DNA of 12,469 nt. Origin: Defluviitaleaceae bacterium. Lineage in GTDB: Bacteria; Bacillota; Clostridia; Lachnospirales; WQUN01. The notes under the pieces were generated by a model. The model had not been told where the DNA came from. It did no database searches and saw only the letters and a program-made list of their open reading frames with translations. The position numbers and the translations under genes are program-made. The stretch is taken from contig WRHA01000354.1 in assembly GCA_009783395.1 (NCBI GenBank), positions 1 to 12,469 on the forward strand, read 5' to 3'. Positions 12,372 to 12,469 of this stretch are shown here, one piece after another; position 1 is the first letter of the stretch; each line of letters opens with the position of its first letter.

Positions 12372-12469
12372 TGCCAAATTTTCATTTTGTCTCACTCTTA
12401 TTTCAAAACTCCTTCATTTAATATATCCTCTGTAAAATTCAGCAAAAAAAAACGCGCCGCGAAAATTTT
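12372..12469. other. AT-rich right edge with a possible half terminator
   Basis: No gene is seen. The end reads a run of nine A, then CGCGCCGCG, then AAAATTTT at the very edge. If the sequence continues with CGCGGCGCG and T residues, this would be a symmetrical terminator centred on AAAATTTT; that part is outside the window. Confidence 0.25.

Noticed and set aside
1..12469. CRISPR array, tRNA or rRNA genes, complete insertion sequence
   Set aside because: I looked on both strands and saw no regularly spaced repeats, no cloverleaf with a CCA end, no rRNA signatures and no transposase with terminal inverted repeats. This was reading by eye, not a computed search.

Overview
The window looks like an accessory-rich stretch of a Bacillota (probably class Clostridia) chromosome. 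The reasons are strong AGGAGG-type ribosome binding sites, TTGACA/TATAAT-type promoters, a Gram-positive style signal peptide, a C-terminal copper-amine-oxidase-N ('stalk') domain, and an Rpn-type nuclease relic of a kind common in clostridial genomes. The standard code applies: several intact genes end in TGA and all recognisable tryptophans in intact genes are TGG. No tRNA, rRNA, CRISPR array or complete insertion sequence is visible.

Layout. Positions 1-358 hold at most the last codons of a gene entering from the left, plus hairpins. A VapBC-like toxin-antitoxin pair (359-1107, minus) diverges from a three-gene operon (1337-3924, plus) that encodes a V4R-domain sensor, a soluble hybrid histidine kinase and a Uma2-family PD-(D/E)XK protein, with each reading frame overlapping the next. 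A mazEF relic follows (3930-4300, minus). Next comes yifB/comM (4455-5978, minus), then a 1306-residue secreted protein (6073-9993, minus) with an unusually long structured leader (to about 10363) and a good sigma-A promoter (10370-10398). Reading right again, a 34-codon gene and a deleted, frameshifted Rpn relic (10756-11549, plus) come next. A BrnTA toxin-antitoxin operon (11699-12255, minus) closes the window; its toxin gene carries a stop codon at the conserved FxWD tryptophan.

How it fits together. Three of the four recognisable toxin or nuclease modules are broken, each differently: an internal deletion fuses mazE to the tail of mazF, an internal deletion plus frameshift destroys the Rpn core, and a nonsense codon interrupts brnT. 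The antitoxin or tail portions remain. A 14-bp sequence, AGGAACTGTCCGGA, occurs twice, about 120 bp upstream of the mazEF relic and 10 bp past the end of the Rpn relic, each time near small hairpins. This suggests a dispersed repeat connected with rearrangement. VapBC and the V4R-kinase operon share a compact divergent promoter region with overlapping palindromes.

The least explained parts are the secreted protein and its control region. The mature protein has about 1280 residues but only three lysines. Its only three cysteines lie with two histidines inside 15 residues. Its leader holds a perfect 8-bp outer stem enclosing GC-rich hairpins, a strong Shine-Dalgarno site next to that stem, and two possible short basic reading frames.
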